A stretch of DNA of 64,000 nt, from NCBI RefSeq assembly GCF_963678635.1, contig NC_087067.1, forward strand, positions 11,889,716 through 11,953,715. Reading direction: 5' to 3'. Shown here in pieces: positions 21,954-32,872 of the stretch (positions are counted from its first letter, which is position 1; each line of letters begins with the position of its first letter). Both the position numbers and the translations under genes were made by a program. Origin of the DNA: Symsagittifera roscoffensis. Lineage: Eukaryota > Xenacoelomorpha > Acoela > Convolutidae. Under the pieces are notes generated by a model. It had not been told where the DNA came from. It saw nothing but the letters and a program-made list of their open reading frames with translations, and searched no databases.

Positions 21954-23734
21954 CTCGGCTCCGGGTCATTCCAGTCTTCCTCCGCAAAGGATTCTGCATC
22001 TGAGCCTGCTTCTCTTTTTTCATTATCGTCCATGCTCACGTCCTCGTTGCCATCATTCTTTTCTCTGGTGCCTTTTTCGTTCACTTCGCATGCTGGCTCT
22101 ACCAACAGATACTCTAGTCCCTCCATATTCTGCGGTACGCACCAGTCCTCCGGAGATGGGACATGAGGCTTCAGGTTTTCATAATGCGCTGCTCGCGCCG
22201 TACTCAAACGGTAGAACCGTACCTGCTGGTGTACTTCCGTGATCATAAATGGTCCTCGCCACTTCTTGAGTAGTTTTTTTGTCCCCTTGGGATATATACT
22301 ATTCTGGAACACCCAGACGTATTGGCCCACTGCATACGGTTTAGCTTGAAGTATATTCTCATCATATTTCTTCCGCTGCCTCATTTGCGCTTGCGCCGTG
22401 TTCCTCCTGCAGAGCTCGTTTTGTTCCTGTTGTCTCTTGATCGCTTCCTTTACATAAGCTTGAGGCGACGTCTTTTTTTCTTCGAATTCTGGGTAAAAGA
22501 ACCTTAGGGGCATTGCTCTCTCCCTGCCCAATAACATCATGAAGGGACTTATTCCTATGGTCGAGTGTTGCGTGCTGTTGTACGCCCCCACCACTTGCGG
22601 TAGATACTTATCCCAGTCTGTCATGTATCTCGAGCAATATACTCTCAGCTTGTTCACCAACGTCCTGTTCTGTCTCTCCACTAACCCGTTAGTCTGAGGA
22701 TGGTAAGTCGTCGAGTGCGCTTGAGCAATGTGTGACCTCTTCATCAATTCTTTTGTCAAGGTCACCCACGAAGGCCTTCCCGTTGTCCGAATGAAATGTC
22801 ATCGGTCAACCATATCGCGATATCCAATGTGTTATCAAGTGGTCACAAGTCTCCTCCACTGAGGCTTTTTGACAGGGCACTGAGGCTTCCGCCAACTTTG
22901 TAAAGTGGTCTATTATGATTATTATTATCCCGACTCTGTCATGCAGATCTTCTGATGGTCTATCTGCACAACCTCGTTGAATTACGAGCTCTCAACAGAC
23001 TTGAGTGGGAACTTCATTTTCCGTGGGTCTTTCACTTGTAGACTTGCCAGACATGCGTTCACCCATCTCTCGCAGGCTTTTCTTAATCCTGGCCAATCAA
23101 ACCTGTGTAGTATTCTCTGTTGCACTTTGTCTATCTCCTGATGCCTCATTTGATCGTGCAATCTGAATGACAGCTCCGTCTGGTACAGCTGTGGTAGTAT
23201 GATGAGGTTATGCTTGAGTAGTATCTTTTCCTCATCCTTTCTCCTGCATGCTACCACCCCATCAGCTGTGTGATAGAGCAAATCTTTCCTCTTCTTGTAG
23301 AACTGGCTCAAGATCTTGTAGCTGTCTTTTTCCAGTTCTCCTTTCTCGTTGGCTCCCGTCCGCATCCATTTGGAGAGCATGCTTGTCATCTTATCATTCT
23401 TCTGGGCTCTTATCAGATACGACAGCCTATATCTCGCCTTGACGTGCTCCTTTAGTGCCATTATTTGACCATTCATTTCTCCGGGGATGTGGATGTCATC
23501 TTTCAGCTTGACGCAAACTATCCTCCTCAAGATCTTCCTGTCATCTTTTGGCACCAGGTTTGTTCTGAAATTCGATTTGCATGATAGCTCCCTGAACGGT
23601 TTCCTTGATACTGCAATTCTTTTAAGTTCTTCACCTCCGCGCACCTCCTGCAGATCCAAATTGTACGTTCCTGAGGAGGGATCCGTTTGTAGTTCCCTAT
23701 CTCGGTGATTCATCTTCTCTTCTGTCAGTATCAT
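21920..23734 (-). pseudogene. Ty3-type integrase, broken
   Basis: Frame 23734-22982 ends with the zinc-binding region (H-D-Q-M-R-H, then I-L-H-R-F-D-W-P-G-L and C-L-A-S, where the last Cys of a CxxC is Ser). The catalytic core is scattered over frames: V-V-Q-I-D-H near 22950 (first Asp), S-D-N-G-K-A-F near 22780 (second Asp), and G-L-V-E-R-Q-N-R just inside frame 22765-21920 (Glu). The D, D and E residues are all still visible, but several stops (three near 22920-22930, one near 22800) and a frameshift near 22760 inactivate it. The C-terminal part holds the G-P-F-M-I-T-E-V GPY/F-type module, typical of Metaviridae. Function when intact: insertion of element cDNA into host DNA. Confidence 0.8.
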
Positions 23735-23788
23735 GCATAGACTATCTTGATCATCGCTGCTTTTCTCTGAGTCTTCATCCCATTCTTC

Positions 23789-25739
23789 TCACTCCCCGGA
23801 CAAATTTTCTTCTTTAGCATCTTCCTCTGCATCGTCCCTCTCCCCGGACTCTTGACTCAGTCCCAGGTGTTCAGCCTCCTCCTTGAATGCTATCTTCTTC
23901 TTCCTGACTATAGTCCTCTCAAGTATGTCCTCAGGGATCCTCTCAACCAATGACTGCACGACTTCTTTTCCATCAGGTTTCCTTTCTTTCGAGGAGTCCT
24001 CGCTACCATCCGCCTCATTTCTTCTCAAAATCGTGACGTCTGGTTCTTCTTCACCCTTCTCTTGTACCACAGGTTTATCGTCTGCCAGTTTCTCGAGCAA
24101 TCTCCTCGAGTCTTCAATTATCTCTGCTCTTCCCGTTTCTACTTGATTGAGATCATAGCCTTTTGCCTTGAGTGTCTCCCTCACAATTTTTGACTTGAGC
24201 ATTATCCCCATTGGAATCCCTCGGGTCTTTTTCAAGATTGTTTTCTTTGGACGTTCCTTTGGTAGTTCGGGGTAATCTTCTGTGGGTTTGTCAGACTTGT
24301 CGACCCATCTCGTGAGTGGAAGACTTTCATACGTTTCCTTATCCACGAAGGAGAAGCCATCTTTGATTTCTGGCCTATCCACCTTCCTCTGTTCCTGTCT
24401 CTCGTAGAACTCCGTCTTCTTACTCAAGCTGTCGGCACTTTGATGTTTGTCTCTCGTCCTATGCTCAATTATCATGTTGTATCCATCCAGGTGAACTATC
24501 CATCTTCCTATGAAGCTTTGATGATCCATTGAGTACGTTTTCAACCAGCTGAGTGCTCTGTTGTCGACTCGTAACTTGAACAGCTCGCTGCCTAGGTATG
24601 CCCTGTATTTCTCGACGAAGGTTACCACCGCGAACATCTATGCTTTGGGCGCCCCGTACTTCATCTCCGTATCACTCAAGACTTTACTCCCGTATGCTAT
24701 TGGTCTCAAGACTGCCTTCCTATTCCACTCCTGCTCTTGATGGAGAATGCCAGAAACCGCTACTAACCGATGCATCCGTGTCCAGCACGTACGTTCCCTT
24801 TTCCGTTGGCATCCCTAGCACCGGTGCTTTGTACAACTCCTTCTTTATTCTCTGGAACGACTCTTCCGCCGCCTTGTTCCGCGTGAACTTCTTGCTTTTG
24901 TGCCTCATTAGTTGTTGCATCGGGTACACTTTGTCCGCATAGCCCTTGATGAACAACCTGTAGTAGTTCGCAAAACCCAGGAAGCTCATCAATTGATGTT
25001 CCGTTTTTGGCGATTTCCACGTCAGAACCGCTTCTACTGCATCTGGGTCTGGTCTGATGCCATGTCTATCCATCATTCTCTCCAGGTATTTTATCGAGTC
25101 CTTGAGTAGTTCGCACTTTGATGGTTTGCATTTTAGTCCCGATCTCTTCATGCAGGCGAACACCTCAACTCATATATGAAGTCGTTCGATATGATCTTCT
25201 AGTGTCGGCGTCGCAATTACCACGCCATCCACATATCACATTACCAGGTTGCCGTATTTCTTTGTTACACCGATCAATGCGTGTGCCATCAATCGTTGAA
25301 ATGTGGCCGTGGCGTTGCAAAGACCAAAAGGTACCCTTTTCCATTGAAACAACCCCAGCTCGCAGGCAAACCCTGTCTTGTCCCTGCCCTGCTTCCTCAG
25401 TGGTACCTGCCAAAAAGTTGATCATAAATCAAGAGTCAAAAAAAATTTTGCGTCCCCTAACTTCGAGAGGCTCTCATCAATCCTTGGTATGGGATAGGCA
25501 TCCTTCACCGTGACAGAGTTCAGGTATCGAAAGTCACAACAAAACCTCAATTGGTCGCCTTTCTTTTTGGCCATCACCACTCCACACGCTCACGGTGATT
25601 TGGATGGTTCTATCATATCATACTCTAGTAAGGTCTCTATCTCTTTTCTACATGCATCCGATTCAAAAGGGGTCATACGCCTCGCCCCTCCCTGTGCGGC
25701 ACCGCCGACTCTTCAAGCTCTGTTTCATGTTCAAAAAGT
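23789..25739 (-). pseudogene. Reverse transcriptase and RNase H, broken
   Basis: The RT fingers/palm are in several frames between 25739 and 25163. The active-site motif reads Y-V-D-G instead of Y-V-D-D (GGC at 25224-25226), and a TGA at 25236-25238 lies directly before it. Frame 25163-24720 gives the RT thumb and connection (K-C-K-P-S-K-C-E, L-G-F-A-N-Y-Y-R). It is followed by RNase H: D-T-D-A-S (first Asp), then, after a frameshift, V-D-N-R-A-L and H-Q-S-A-D-S-L-S-K in frame 24637-23789. The latter frame continues into a charged, Lys/Glu-rich linker before integrase. The order and motifs are those of Ty3-type pol. The copy cannot be catalytically competent. Confidence 0.85.
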
Positions 25740-27597
25740 TACAACATCCCTATCTGCCTTAGTTTCGAAAAAACTTCCTCATTCCTCTCTAGCACATCCT
25801 TGATGGCTTCGAGCTGTTCATCCGTTACCTTGCCCCTCAAGTGCTCTATTTCAGTTAAAACTGGTTTATCCATTTCCATTTCCTCTAGTGTGGGTCTTTC
25901 TGAGAAATTCGAACAGCTCGAAAGTCCATCGTCTGTCTCTGACTCAAGTGATTTCCCAATACCTGATGAATCTTTTATTTTCTTCAATCGTCTCAAGATA
26001 CAAATCTTGTCTCTATGATTGGGACATTCAAGTACTTCATTCTCTTTAACATTTTCAGCCATTTCATATCGAGTTTTCATGAGTAAAGCATATACCAGCT
26101 TCCTTCCCCTCTGGATTGTGATGGGTATGTCAAAAGTATTCAACAAGACTCTGACGCAGAGGCCGCTCTTGATTATCGAGAAGGATCTTCCTAAAACAGC
26201 AGCACTTTTTACAAAAACAGCATCGCTATTTGGATTTGGGACTATGCATACTTGCTTGTTATCACTTAGTTCATTATAATTTTTCATCCGCAAGCTTACA
26301 ATTGCCGCTTCGTTCGCTTTCAGCCTTACCCTCCTACTCAAGAATACAAGCGCTTTTTTCTCATTTGCCTTTATCAGATTTACCGGTTTAATTACGTAAT
26401 TCCTATCCGGGTTCCGTATCCTGAACATGGCATTGTTCAGATCAATCGTTACGTCGAAATTCCTGATGAAGTCTCTGCCTAAAATGAATTGGTCAGACTC
26501 ATCCAGGTTCTCCAGCACAAGAAAACTCATCCACAGGTTGCGTTCCCCTAGGTTCAGGGCTATTATTGGTGTTCTGCCTAGTACCCGCAGCGCCCCTTTG
26601 TTTGCAGCTGACAGCCGTATTCTTGAGTCTTTCAAATCATCTTTGTCGAAACCCATTTGCTCCCAAGTTTCGATTGGTATAACGCTCAAGACTGCTCCCG
26701 TATCAAGTAACCCGCTTAACTGAGTCTTCTTGCCTTTTGTGTCAAGCATGTGTGCTGATACGTCCGCCTCCGTCCCGATGTGCATTGCATCCTCCTCAAC
26801 ATGGCGCAGTAACCAATCGATTTCACTTTTAGTTCTTCCCTGCCCACGTAGATCTGTCCCGCTAGGTCTTTGTCACATGTTATCATAGTTTTCGTGTAGA
26901 TGTTTGTCCCATCTATGTTTAACATCACCTCATGCGGACCATAGGCTTCCGTGTACCTATTCTCGACGCGGACTGACTTGCTACCACCTCTTGTGAGTAG
27001 TGCCCTCAAGGCTCTAGAAGTTGTCTGCGGACTTATTGCACTTAAGTAATCTGCGTACACATCAATTTGCATTATTGTCTGATCACTGGGTTCACTCAGG
27101 TTTCTCGTTACTTCGTGGCCGCCCACAGTGATTATTGACATTTTTCTGGCTCCGATCTTTGTTATGCCGAATGGTTTTCCCGTCACCATTTTTAAAATGT
27201 TGCAATTACCACTCCTTGTTGCTCCCACTTCGGCTTCTGGCATCGGCATCGACGTACTTAACGTCTCATTCAACTTCTACCTTTCGATCTCCTGCTTTAG
27301 TCGTTGCTCGATCTCTTTCGTCGCTAGATCTTGTTTCACTTTGTTGATGGCCTCTGCCGCTGGCGCTGCCTTTTCAAAGTTTATTTCTAGAGGATTCCTG
27401 TTTTCGGCTTCTATGGCATTCTTGACTTGCACTACAGCCTTCACCGTTTTTGTCGGTAGTTCCGCACTTGCCTGTTCTCCGTGTTGTGTACCGCCGCCAG
27501 CGCCAGCTTGTGTTTGGGGTGACTTTGGTTCTTCGCTGCTTCCCAAAACAACGGACAGTCCATCCTGAAGTGGCCTTCTTAATTGCAGAAGAAGCAT
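25739..27597 (-). pseudogene. Retroviral-type aspartic protease region
   Basis: Frame 26785-25739 (348 codons) contains L-L-D-T-G-A-V at 26-32, the Asp-Thr-Gly active site, and I-L-G-R-D-F, the conserved Gly region of the second half. Upstream frames 27273-26716 and 27597-27277 supply the preceding linker and part of the fold; a frame change near 26770 separates them. Downstream of the protease comes an acidic stretch (S-E-T-D-D-G-L-S-S-C-S) leading into RT. When intact it would process the Gag-Pol polyprotein. It is broken by at least two frame changes, though the catalytic triplet survives. Confidence 0.75.
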
Positions 27598-29659
27598 CTC
27601 GCACCTATCTTGATGATCAGGCCGCTGTAGAACTCATGTTCTTCCGTGTGGCTCATATCTTCTTCATCGGGCGCATATCCCAGACTCTTCATGCCTTGCT
27701 TGTACGTTGTGCAATCCGCCACATGATGATCCGCTGATCCGCGATTTGCGCATGACCTACGTTTCTCCATATCATCTCTAGGCTTGTACCATGATGACCT
27801 CTGTTGTTGACTCCCCCCTTGCATGTTCCTATTCTCTGGGTACGAGTACTTCTTTGGTTTCATCAACATGTACTCCCTTGATTTTTGCCTCATCTCTTCC
27901 GGAGTCGTTGCATTGCCTTTCGATAGAGTATTATATGTTGCTAACATTGTTCTCAAGTCGTCACTTTTAACCCCATCGATAAATTTCGAGGCCATGCTGA
28001 AGTTCCTTCTATTTGTTGACTCTTCAAGATCACTCCTTCTTCTCAAGCTCTCAAGATCATCCAAGAACCGATCGATTGATTCATCGTCCCTCTGTCTTCT
28101 CTTTTCGAATCTCATCATAGCCTGGTGACCCTTCATTCCTGATCCGAATCAATTCAACAATATCTCGAAGATTTTGTCTGCAGTATCTCTTCCTCTTCTT
28201 TCTTTGATACTATACAATTTAACGCCGTGCATTCTAATTTGCTGAGTATTGCTGTGCAGGCTTGTCTCTCGTCGTTCAAATTGTCTGGTTCCAAATGTAG
28301 TCTCATGATTTCTACCCAAGTGTCGATGCATCCGTCTGAGTCGTCCCTAAATTCTTTTGGCTTCTTGAAGGTTTTCCTGGATTTGCCACCTCCTCTTTCA
28401 CTCGAGTCCGTGTTTCTTTTAGCGAACGCTTCCAATGTCCTATTCGTCATCTCCCAGGTGCTAGCACACGTCATGGCATCAGGTCCCACATTGTTGCTCG
28501 TTGTGGAATCCCCCGCACCATTTGTCGTGTTTGAGGTTGCACTTTTCATAATTGTCTTGGCCCCCTGGTCCTATGCTCGCTGCACCCCGGGGCAACGATA
28601 ACGGTGTTGACTCCCGCTTGTTCCGTTGTGGTTCCACGGAATCGACTCTGTTTCCTTGCGTTCGATCTGTTACCGGCTTGTCTTGTGATGTAGAGTTTCT
28701 CAAGATGGCATCCAGTTTGGCCTGTATGGCACATGAACCCTCAGCCTGGTCTCTGCTCATTATGTCCATTCTCGTCTCCAGACTCCCTAACTTGCTGTTC
28801 ACAGTGTCATACCGTTGCTTCATTTCTTGCATGTCTTTTTTGATGTTCTTCTCTCTCTCCTTGTCTGTAGCCTCTACTTTGTCTGACATTTGTTGTAGCC
28901 TCTCTTCAGTTGCCTTCTCCAGATTGAAGCAGTGATCCAGGCTCTCGTTCTTGTTAAATCTGATTTATTTTTTAAACAATTGTCGATCCTCTTCACTGAA
29001 CTTCAGTTGTTATTCGATTTGTTCCAGCTTCGCCATCAAGTCACTCAGTTCAAGTAAAGGTGTTTTCTCCTGGTTAGCTGTTGTCCCATTTTCTATTGTT
29101 GCCTCGTGGCTAGCTGTTGCCACAAGATCGACATGATTATGGTCTCGATTGTCCTCTGTTGCTACTGCAGAAACCGTTCCAAATGTCTTGCCTTTCTCAG
29201 TCGTAGGTGCTACGTCATCTTTCTCTCTTGGTTTCATTCCGACCATCATTGCGATCCTCTCTGTGAACGACGTTCTTTTTGCATGGGAGTCATCCTTATC
29301 GTTTCCGGCGTGTTGCTCGTTGTATCATCTACAATGTCAATCGGCGAGAACCCCATCGTCTTCTCTTCTTGTTCTTCCACTTTTGGAATCGGTTATGACT
29401 CCGTTGTTTCCCTCGCCACCTCATCAACGCTCTGGTCTGGTGTCTCAAGATCAATTTCTGTAGCAGGTACCGTTCGTCCCTCTTCAGCGCTTACTTTCGT
29501 TTTGTTCTCCGGTGCGCTTCTTGTGTTGACCATGATCACTGAAAAGTTCTTTATCATTACTTTTTGGACCGACGGCATTGCTTTTTGTTGTGAAGAGTTA
29601 TGATTAGTCTTTGACGCTAGTACTCTCCTTTCCGCTATCGGTACCCTACTTCGCCTCAT
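27579..29659 (-). pseudogene. Gag-like region with CCHC knuckles, broken
   Basis: Frames 29659-29393, 29249-29010, 28889-28479, 28549-28154 and 28136-27579 read in order. The first three are charged and partly coiled-coil. The 28549 and 28136 frames resemble a Ty3 capsid (W-V-E-I-M-R-L-H-L-E, then a ...R-F-E-K-R-R-Q-R-D-D-E-S-I-D-R-F-L helix). Two zinc knuckles follow: the first has one Cys replaced by Arg (C-A-N-R ... H-V-A-D-C, near 27725), and the second (C-F-F-C ... H-F-R-M-D-C) is interrupted by a TAA at 27579-27581. The frame start at 29659 has an ATG. When intact it would form the particle shell and bind the RNA. Confidence 0.7.
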
Positions 29660-29864
29660 GATTTTTATTTACAATTTTTCTTATTTTCAATATTAATATT
29701 TACAAATTTCTATTCTAAGGATAAATTTTCTAAAAAGTATTCCTAATATTAAGTAAAAATCTTTCAATTCGCGATCTTATTAAAGCTGATTTTTCTTGAT
29801 TTGATCGTTCTGACCGGTCCCTTGTGCTTTTCACTTACGTATTTAGATAGTGTTGGGCTTCCTC
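29660..29864 (-). other. AT-rich leader between minisatellite and gag
   Basis: Short AT-rich sequence directly upstream (minus strand) of the gag frame. No motif recognised. Confidence 0.4.
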
Positions 29865-30940
29865 GCACTGTCCCAAGACCCTTTTCGCTCAGATGTCGGG
29901 ACACTTCGCACGTCCCAAGACCTCTTGGTACCGTCCCAAGACTTTTCGGTAGTATCCCAAGACTTTTCTGTACTGTCCCAAGACTTCTTGGTACTGTCCC
30001 AAGACCTTTGGTACTGTCCCCAGACTATGCGATTGTGTACCAAGACTTTTCTGTACTGCCCCAAGACTTTTCTGTACTGTCCCAAGACTTCTTGGTACCG
30101 TCCCAAGACCTTTTGGTACTGTCCCAAGACTTTTCTGTACTGTCCCAAGACATTTTGGTACTGTCCCAAGACTTTTCCGCTCCTTCCCAAGACTTCCTGG
30201 TACTGTCCCAAGACTTCTTGGTACTGCCCCAAGACTTTTCCGCTCTGTCCCAAGACTTCTAGGCACTGTCCCAAGGCTTTTCGGTACTAACCCAAGACTA
30301 TTCGGCACTGTCCCAAGACTTTTCTGTACTGTCCCAAGACTTCTTGGTACTGTCCCAAGACTTTTCGGCTCTGTACCAAGACTTCCTGGTACTGTCCCAA
30401 GACTTCTTGCTACTGTCCCAAGACTTTTCCGCTCTGTACCAAGACTTCTTGGCACTGTCCCAAGACTTTTCGGTACTGTCCCAAGACTTTTCTGTACTGT
30501 TTCAAGACTTTTGGCACTGTCCCAAGACTTTTTGGTGCTGTCCCAAGACTTTTCCGCTCTGTCCCAAAACTTCCTAGTACTGTCCCAATACTTCTTGGTG
30601 CTTCCCCAAGACTTTTCTGTACTGTTTCAAGACTTTTGGCACTGTCCCAAGACTTTTTGGTGCTGTCCCAAGACTTTTCCGCTCTGTCCCAAAACTTCCT
30701 AGTACTGTCCCAATACTTCTTGGTACTGTCCCAAGACATTTCGGTACTGTCCCAAGACTTCCTGGTACTGTCCCAAGACTTTTTGGTACTGTCCCAAGAC
30801 TTTTCCGCTCTGTCCCAAAACTTCCTGGTACTGTCCCAAGAATTTTCAGTACTGTCCCAGGACTTCTTGGTGCTGTCCCAAGACTTTTCTGTACTGTTTC
30901 AAGACTTTTGGCACTGTCCCAAGACTTCTTCACTTCAGTA
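29865..30940. repeat. 21-bp minisatellite, about 50 units
   Basis: The tandem unit is about 21 bp (consensus tgtcccaagacttttcggtac and close variants), running with little interruption for 1.08 kb. Longer-range order is visible: a block of about 125 bp starting tctgtactgtttcaagactt recurs at 30491 and 30616, and again near 30887. Because 21 is a multiple of three, frames stay open on both strands and encode heptapeptide repeats (S-L-G-T-V-P-R/K type on the minus strand, V-L-S-Q-D-F-L type on the plus strand). It lies in the leader of the giant element. Confidence 0.95.
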
Positions 30941-31746
30941 TTGACACACTGATTTCTTCTTCTTCGTTGTTGGGACTCATGAAACACTCCACTTTCCCTG
31001 GTACCACCACTTGAGCTCTAAAATAAAATTTTCCCAAAACCCAACCTTACTGGCCAAAAGTTTCAAATGCTAACCCCCCTGTATTTATCTCCCTTTATTA
31101 ATCTGATGCAAGTTGAATTCAACCTGTTCGCCGGTGTGTCTCGTCGATCACCAGTTCGTTCAAAACCGATAAAATTAGTACCGAAAACGTAAAAACACAA
31201 AGGAGAAAAAAGTATAAAAACAGAAAAATGAATCCGTCTAAAATCAGAGGTGACCAATGTCGTCCTTTCGTAGAAAAAATGTCTGGTACCTGATTGTCAC
31301 GCGTTTTCCTCCCCCCTCTTAAAGTTCTTATGGGGTATTATCCTTCCGGTTTTTAAAAACTGTCTATCTCCGTTCCCCCCACCCGATCCGACCAGGGTAC
31401 CTACCCTAATTCGATCTTAAAATTGGATATACTCTCTCTATAATTCACGCGTGTAAGAATCTAATGTAACTACATCGACGATATCGATTAATTAGTTACT
31501 ATAACGTGTCCCCCTTTTTACAATTTGCAACCGCCAACCTCTAACCTAACCAGTCTCCCTTCTAACCCTCCCCCCTATTTAGCCCCCCTCTTAAGCCGAA
31601 AATTACCTTAAGCGCTGGGTGCTAAACTTCTCAAGAGAAAACCGTAGAACCTGTTTCCAAGCTCTGCTCAAGTAAAAACGTTCCTCAAAACAGTGGGGTT
31701 CCGCTTATCCAATTTTATACTTATCTCCTATAAGGTAATGTGGATT
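30941..31746. other. Leader sequence without recognisable genes
   Basis: Non-coding part of the inferred element leader. It has C-rich tracts (around 31310, 31375 and 31560-31590) and no frame that resembles a known protein. A few runs of cccccct alternate with AT-rich DNA. Confidence 0.4.
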
Positions 31747-32109
31747 CTAACGATACCCGATTGACCGACCAGAACACCTCTGTGTGTCCTCCTCTGGTTG
31801 TTCTGATTCCGTGCTGGTTGTCTCCTCGGCTCGTCCAGCACCTCTCACCAGCACCACTTTCCCACTTGGCTGGTCATCTGTTCCAGTCCAGTCTCCCAGT
31901 GGTCCGTCGATTGACCAAACAAAACACCCCTGTATGCCTTCTCTGTTTGGTCCCGTCGGTGCTGGTTGTGCCCTTGTTGTGTCCAGCTCTTGTCGGGTTC
32001 CCTTCTTGGGAACCACTTTGCCAATTGGCTGGTCACCTTTTCCAGACAAATCTCCTAGTGGTCCAGGTAAGTTGCAAGCTATCTGAAAACCCTTGACAAC
32101 GCCCCACAC
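31747..32109 (-). CDS. Small ORF made of two 52-residue tandem repeats, function unknown
   Basis: This 120-codon minus-strand frame in the leader holds two related repeats, each beginning G-P-L-G-D and continuing D-Q-P-x-G-K-V-V, with the second ending in G-R-S-I. The repeats differ more at DNA level than a fresh duplication would, yet both stay in frame. It is Gly/Pro/charged-rich with no membrane span. It is not similar to any family I recognise. The alternative is a non-coding tandem duplication that happens to be open; the plus-strand frames over the same bases are also open, which weakens the coding case. Confidence 0.25.
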   Translation of the reverse strand: MWGVVKGFQIACNLPGPLGDLSGKGDQPIGKVVPKKGTRQELDTTRAQPAPTGPNREGIQGCFVWSIDGPLGDWTGTDDQPSGKVVLVRGAGRAEETTSTESEQPEEDTQRCSGRSIGYR

Positions 32110-32872
32110 TCGGGCACCTTTTTAAATTGCTGAAATGATCAAAACGACAGGTCTTATGAAAACAGTATGGGTATACTGTTTAATTAATATAAAGGTTTGA
32201 TCCAACTAATCTGGTGTGAAATTCGCTGTCATTTTTTGTTTTATGGTTTTTGTTCCTTTTTCTATTCTTTTTCGGTTTTTGTTTCGCTTTTTGTCTATTT
32301 GCTCGTTTTTTCCCCCTTAGTTACCCCCTTACTCGTTTAGCTAGGCCTGGTTCGGAGAGCGTGCCAGGAAGTTTTCTCGAGTTTTCTTAAAAAGCTATCA
32401 CGGTACGACCGGAAGGTTTACACGTTCCCGCTGAGACGTACCACCGGTACTCTAGAATGGGCATGTAGCCCGGAGCTGTGTCAAGTGGGTTCGACTCCGC
32501 AGTCATGATGTCGTAAAAACACCCATAGCGCCATAAAAACACTATGTAACAGTCGCCTTTTTAAGTCACATATGAGTTTAAAGAAAAATAGGCTCTATAA
32601 CCATTGGTTTAAGAGTCAGGGACACTATCTCTTGTGTTTTTCTACCTCGAACGGTCAGAGCCAATTCGGTTCACTTGCGACATGAGACTAAAACTCTCGT
32701 TACAGCTTAAAGGCCACTACCAAAAAACCCTCACTCTAGAAAATAAGAACGTCCCCATACTTAGGTCTCATGATATCCAAAATACGCGAACAGGGTCGGA
32801 ACAGTCCATATAGTTACTTTTTATTAGACAGTGGACCTTTGATCCATTTCAGATGGATCAACCTAAAACTCT
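32110..32872. other. Leader next to the 5' LTR, no gene seen
   Basis: Mixed-composition sequence between the repeat ORF and the LTR. No canonical primer-binding site starting TGG was found directly inside the LTR. A B-box-like gggttcgactcc sits at about 32488-32499 without a matching tRNA fold. Confidence 0.35.

Noticed and set aside
29850-30944. Long open frames on both strands of the minisatellite
   Set aside because: A 21-bp period keeps all frames open; there is no start context or non-repetitive coding flank, so I call a repeat, not genes.
32470-32530. tRNA-like B box (gggttcgactcc) in the leader of the giant element
   Set aside because: No paired acceptor stem, no matching A box at the right distance and no cloverleaf by eye.
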